Shown piece by piece: positions 59,761 to 64,000 of a DNA stretch of 64,000 bases; positions within the stretch are counted from its first letter, which is position 1, and each line of letters begins with the position of its first letter. A model generated the notes under the pieces. That model was not told where the DNA came from. It was given only the letters and a program-made list of their open reading frames with translations, and ran no database searches. Position numbers and translations under genes: made by a program. Source of the DNA: Sinohyriopsis cumingii (lineage: Eukaryota; Mollusca; Bivalvia; Unionida; Unionidae); contig CM068838.1 in assembly GCA_028554795.2 (NCBI GenBank), forward strand, positions 123,387,928 through 123,451,927, in the 5' to 3' direction.

Positions 59761-60602
59761 TAAAACAGTACGACTATAGCGCTGCTGCAGCGAGAGTTGT
59801 TCTCGATGTACAAGCTGGCTACAAGTGGTTGGATCACAAGCGGTTGGAGAGCCCCCAAACACAAAAATTGTCGATGTCGAATAAAGTGAATATATCGGCA
59901 GCCGTTCATAAAACGACTGGGAGCGGACCAATGATCTGAAAATTCTCGTGTATGGCTTCTACATTCTCGAGCGCGAGTTGAAACGATTGAGCAATCTTGG
60001 TGTTGTGGTCGCAGACAATTGAAAGGCATGTTAAAGAGACGTGCAAAGCTTTGGAGATGAGGATCCACTTGCAATTACAACATAAATAGGAACGAGATGC
60101 TCTGGCCAGTCTAAATAAAAAGTGGCCAGAGCTAGGCAAACATTTCCTGAAACAGGATTGCAAGCAGTCCAATTCTGTGGGAGTTATTGCAAGAATTGAT
60201 ACATCAGCCACAAACTACAATGTTTTTCTTCACGCCGTCATTTGAATACACGCTAGTTTGGAAACCCTTTGTCTATCTTATGACACTGATTAGTCCAATC
60301 CATTTTCCCTCCAGTCAAACATCGTCTTTGAAACAAGAGGGTTTACAACCAATCCGCTTTGGCGTTTTCTCTTGCAACCACGTATGTTTGCTAGGAAAAC
60401 CGGCCACACTGCTGGTTTTCTTTTGGGCTGGACAAAATCTGTTTTTATTTGGGCTGTCACAAATTCTCCAAAACCAAAATCTGCTTAGCTTGTACTCGAG
60501 AGCAAAGTAGGTCGGGTCCATACAGCAGACACAAACCCAAACTACAAGTGTCCATCTTCGCTTGTTTTGTTCCGATTTCTAGCACAGTTTTTATACCAGT
60601 TC

Positions 60603-60795
60603 TATAAAAGTATTTGCATCTATGTAACCTTCGGTAGCCAACAGGCGTCAGATCATGGCTGCCTCTTCCGCAAGTCCTGGGGTCCTGCTACCACCACGAA
60701 TCGTCAACAACATTCTTTTCAGCAACGAAATTGTCCGTGGCACCCAAGCTTGTAAGTTTAGGCCATTTTGCAACGATAGTCTTTTCCCACTGTGA
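60603..60795 (+). CDS. Candidate first exon with TATA box and splice donor (unknown gene)
   Basis: TATAAAAG at 60603-60610 lies 52 bp before an ATG at 60655. The frame reads MAASSASPGVLLPPRIVNNI, LFSNEIVRGTQACKF, and ends at 60795 (46 codons). A consensus donor, GTAAGT, occurs at 60752, so the coding part may be 60655-60751 spliced to an exon I cannot place. No homologue is recognised. It lies in the core between the inverted arms. Confidence 0.35.
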
Positions 60796-61639
60796 TTTTC
60801 CCACCATGACCAATCGATTTTCCTCCTCGTTTTCCTCCACTGGGACATTCTTCTCCTCCACGAGATGCTATAAACAATTGCAAAGGTAACCACACAATCC
60901 TACGAAGGATCTGCCTCGTTTGCAACTTGTCGTTGTTCCATCACATACATTTCCAGCTTGGCCGCACTATCCTCCATTGAAGCTTTCCTTGTTTTCCACT
61001 AGTATTTGTTCTGCCACAAAGTATACCTGTTTGGACGAATGTTTTTCAACTTGTTGTTTTCCTCACCAGATACCTTTCCAGTGCAACAACACGATCCTCA
61101 AGCGGATTCGCCTCCTCGTCTTCTTGCATTGTTGTATCGCGTTCTGGTTTTGGAACCACAAAATTCTTGTCCGATTTTTGCTTGGGATAGTTGTTGTTTT
61201 GTTTATTAGTTGGTCTCCATATTCGTTACAGCAGGTTGGTGCTAGCCCCAAACTGATTCTTGGTTTCTGCCATGGCTATCTTTCCTCGTAGGTTTAGTAT
61301 CTCTTGCTCCTGTCCGGGTAGAAATTCTCGCGAAACGGGCATTCTATAGATCTAGGATATGTCCAATATACCTGGGTGGGCCTCTTTGTTGTGCTGGGAA
61401 AACTAGGACGTTTATGGGTGTCGCTCAAAACAACAATCCAAAATAAACAAAAGTGGTTTTGGGTGTGTTTTGGCTTGGGTTTGGATTAGGTTTGTTTGTT
61501 GAGGATTCGATTTGTGTTTTATTATCAAATTTGTCGATCGAGGTCCAACTTGTTCTGCATGTTAATCATCAAAAAGTGTCATTCTTAGTGAATTACTCTT
61601 TTCGTGCGGTTGCTATTGTGTTGAATTTTTTCTTTGCCT

Positions 61640-61890
61640 GTGCATTGCGTCTTTGCCTTCTGTTCCTAGTGTGCTAGCGTTTTTGCCTGCCATTTCTAGT
61701 TCATTTCTTTGTCTTCCGTTACTTGTGTCTTTGTCTGCCATTGATAGTTTGATAGTGTATTGCGCTGTGACTACATTCTGTCTTCGGCTGCCTTTGCCCT
61801 GTGTTGTTACCTGCTGTTGCCCTGTGTTTTTGCCTGCCGTTGCCCAGTATTTTTGCCTGCTGTTGCCAGCTTATTGCTTAGTGCACATAC
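61640..61890. repeat. Short inverted minisatellite array
   Basis: Units of TTTGCCTGCYRTTGCC type, the reverse complement of the 58.4-59.8 kb array units. Confidence 0.8.
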
Positions 61891-61899
61891 TTTTTCTGG

Positions 61900-64000
61900 C
61901 TTTGGTTTCGGATTTGGTTTTTTAGTGTTTCTGGAATTGGAGTTTGTGCATGGCTTTTTGTTGTAGTGTTTGGTTATATACTCGTCGAATCCAAATGCAA
62001 TCTGCATAGATCCAGATATACCGTTACATAATGCGGTGGCAGATCTGGGTTTATGGATTGTGTTAGTAGTCATAGTTTTCTTATTTTTAAGAAAACCCCA
62101 CACCAAACATAATTGTTTCTGCGAGACAAAGTAGAGATCGTTTCCTTAAAAAAGATGGCGGATCTTGAATATTTCGATATGATGGACTATAAAAGATATA
62201 TCAAAGTGTCGCATAAACAATGACTTAAGCAATAAGTGTCACAGTGATGTGTACACTGCATGGCTATAACATACACTCAAAAACATTTGACGCAAAAGGT
62301 AACCACAAGAGGCGAGATAAGTAATCTGGGTTTTTCCCACAATGTCCTGTTAGTGCAGGTCTCAGAGCAATAGCAGGATATGTAGATAATAAGATTGATA
62401 TCAGTTATGTTCAGTCCTTATTTACAATCCATATTTACATTACTAACCCTGCAACTAGAGCATTTATCTAATAAACTTTCACTTTGTTGGATTAGTGTCA
62501 ATATAAAGCCCGCTTCGACATGTTACTTTTTATGACTTCATACTATTTTTCAGTAATATACATTTTGACATTCTTTCCATTCATGTATGTATAACTGGCT
62601 ATACATAGCAACTGCCGTAAATTCAAATGCACTTTGAAAAAATATAAATGTTTATGTATTTGGAATGTCTGTCATTTCTATTTTCAATAAATTTCTCAAA
62701 AGTGATCAGTTTTAACGGGAAATGAATATTTTAACAAAATTTATCTAATGTTTGAATTAATGTTACAAGTTAAGGGTGCAAATTAAATTGAATGAACATT
62801 TTTCATTTAGGCAGTAAGCATCAAAACCAAAAATCCAATCCCATCTTACCATTATACGTTACAGAGACAAATCATGGAATACCTAATTACCCCTATCTGG
62901 TATGGAGGTTCATGTTGATATCTTCTCTGACCATAATGGAAATCCCATGTTTGCGATTTTAGAGTTATATAAGCTACCTTAGGCGCATAATTCAATAATA
63001 TGCAATAAATAACACTTTGAAAATAACGAAACATCTTGTCCATTACAAAACTGAACATCGATGATGTCCGTCAGTTCTTCCATAACCCGAAAAATCAAAA
63101 CACTGCCATATAAAGCCACAACACCTAGAGTTGAATTTTTCTAGAAAGAAAAAAGAGATCAGTGACAACATCGTTGATATCATGTCCCAAACTATCGTGT
63201 CCTTGGTCTCTTGACAGAATCATTTATAACTTTTCGATGTAATCAAGTAGCATTTCTGTTTTCAATGGTATTTATAATATTTCTTGTGATATTGTTTTAT
63301 TGTGATCATGACCCATTCATTGTTTGACAATTTATTGACAATTTTTAGAACCTAATTAGAACTATATTGATGTAGAGTATTGAATTTGACGCGAAATAGC
63401 TGACATAATACCATTCAAATACTGATGCGGCCCATCTAAGACTGGACAAAGATAAGTTGATCAACAATTTTTTTTGTCTGTGGTTGTAGATGATATGTTA
63501 AGATAATTATTACATGTAGGTAAATATGATTACTTGGATTTGGGTTCAGGACATTGGTTTTCCACTTGGGAATGCCGGGTGTGGCTCATGTTTGCCTTTT
63601 TCTTTACTAACATTTAAGTAAGTGACCTGATTTTGTTAATAACAGAATAAAGTTGTAGGAATAGACTGTTGACCCTCATCCTCATCCTCTTATTTTGATT
63701 TAGGTTTTTATGTTTATATCGTTTACATCAAAATTATTTATTCCCATATTAAAATCTGAAGTGCAATTATTATTTTAGTTGTGCTCAGTTTTAATCTGAG
63801 AGGATTTATTTGTTTGAATTAATCATTGAATTACAAAGTGTTAATTGACTCTAGGACTAAATCACTATTTTGGAAGTATTGTGAATTCATTCAAGGCTAT
63901 TCTGGATTATTTAATTGTAATACATCACGACTCTTGGCACATAAGCGCATTAACTATTGACACATCAGTACTTTCGTGACTTTAATTCATTCGGAATACC
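61900..64000. other. AT-rich DNA, nothing recognised
   Basis: No frame with a recognisable domain, no tandem array and no familiar repeat end were found. Confidence 0.5.

Larger units (their letters stand above)
58193..61730. repeat. ~3.5-kb segment with inverted ~190-bp arms (unclassified)
   Basis: 58193-58381 and 61541-61730 are reverse complements with mismatches. Shared blocks include ACACAAGTAACGG, CACTAGAAATGG/AACTAGAAATGG, ACAGAAGGCAAA, GCAATGCACAGGCA/ACAATGCACAGGCA and ATGAATAACATGCA. A long minisatellite (58430-59760) and a core with a promoter-like start (60603-60751) lie between. The solo LTR abuts the left arm. The type of element is unknown. Confidence 0.6.

Noticed and set aside
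58597..59939. Plus-strand 137- and 134-codon and minus-strand 131-138-codon frames
   Set aside because: They follow the minisatellite unit in several phases and on both strands, with low complexity and no domain.

Overview
This window is eukaryotic nuclear DNA, most likely from a marine mollusc and probably a bivalve. The evidence is intron-containing secreted tyrosinase genes of the molluscan type, tRNA-derived SINEs (one with a TTTAACGCC-type core of the kind I remember from bivalve genomes), very abundant (TA)n microsatellites, and many minisatellites. The species cannot be named from the sequence alone.

The only convincing host genes are two tandem same-strand paralogues. TYR-A has coding exons between 4143 and 9706 and predicts 798 aa. 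TYR-B runs from 22338 to 27677 and predicts 783 aa. Both have a non-coding first exon whose splice acceptor lies one base before the ATG. Four coding exons follow, with identical phases. The encoded protein is a signal peptide, a basic cluster, a type-3 copper tyrosinase core with all six expected His, a Pro-rich linker, a second conserved domain of about 240 aa, and a Cys-rich chitin-binding-like (ChtBD2/peritrophin-A pattern) domain on its own last exon. Such proteins fit shell matrix, periostracum or byssus tanning. The duplicated block covers promoter, gene and 3' flank (about 2.74-12.58 kb and 20.47-29.11 kb). The copies differ in promoter (a TATA box in A is degraded in B), in an intron microsatellite (about 0.5 kb in B only), and in intron insertions (hAT MITE and SINEs in A, fold-back element in B).

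Layout: 0-2.7 kb holds a weak ORF, a 36-bp minisatellite and copy 1 of a ~1-kb dispersed repeat. 2.7-12.6 kb is TYR-A and its flank. 12.6-20.4 kb is intergenic DNA with microsatellites and two LINE fragments. 20.4-29.1 kb is TYR-B and its flank. 29.2-32.2 kb carries a SINE and a long 5'-truncated CR1/L2-like LINE. 36-38.5 kb is a nested SINE cluster. 38.7-39.1 kb is a 57-bp minisatellite that is open in frame. 39.5-44.1 kb is a decayed Ty3/gypsy-like LTR element with integrase upstream of reverse transcriptase (Gmr1-like order) and LTRs in opposite orientations. 48.3-55.6 kb is a shrunken Polinton/Maverick-like element with terminal inverted repeats, a protein-primed type DNA polymerase B remnant, a chromodomain integrase with a lost catalytic Glu, and one intact companion ORF. 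56-62 kb is minisatellite-rich and includes a solo LTR and an unexplained ~3.5-kb segment with inverted arms. I could assign nothing in 62-64 kb.

The region reads as a tandem array of tyrosinase/chitin-binding genes. The spacers hold repeats and decaying mobile elements. Copy 1 of the ~1-kb repeat left of TYR-A may mean another unit lies outside the window. All homology statements are by eye, because no search was run.
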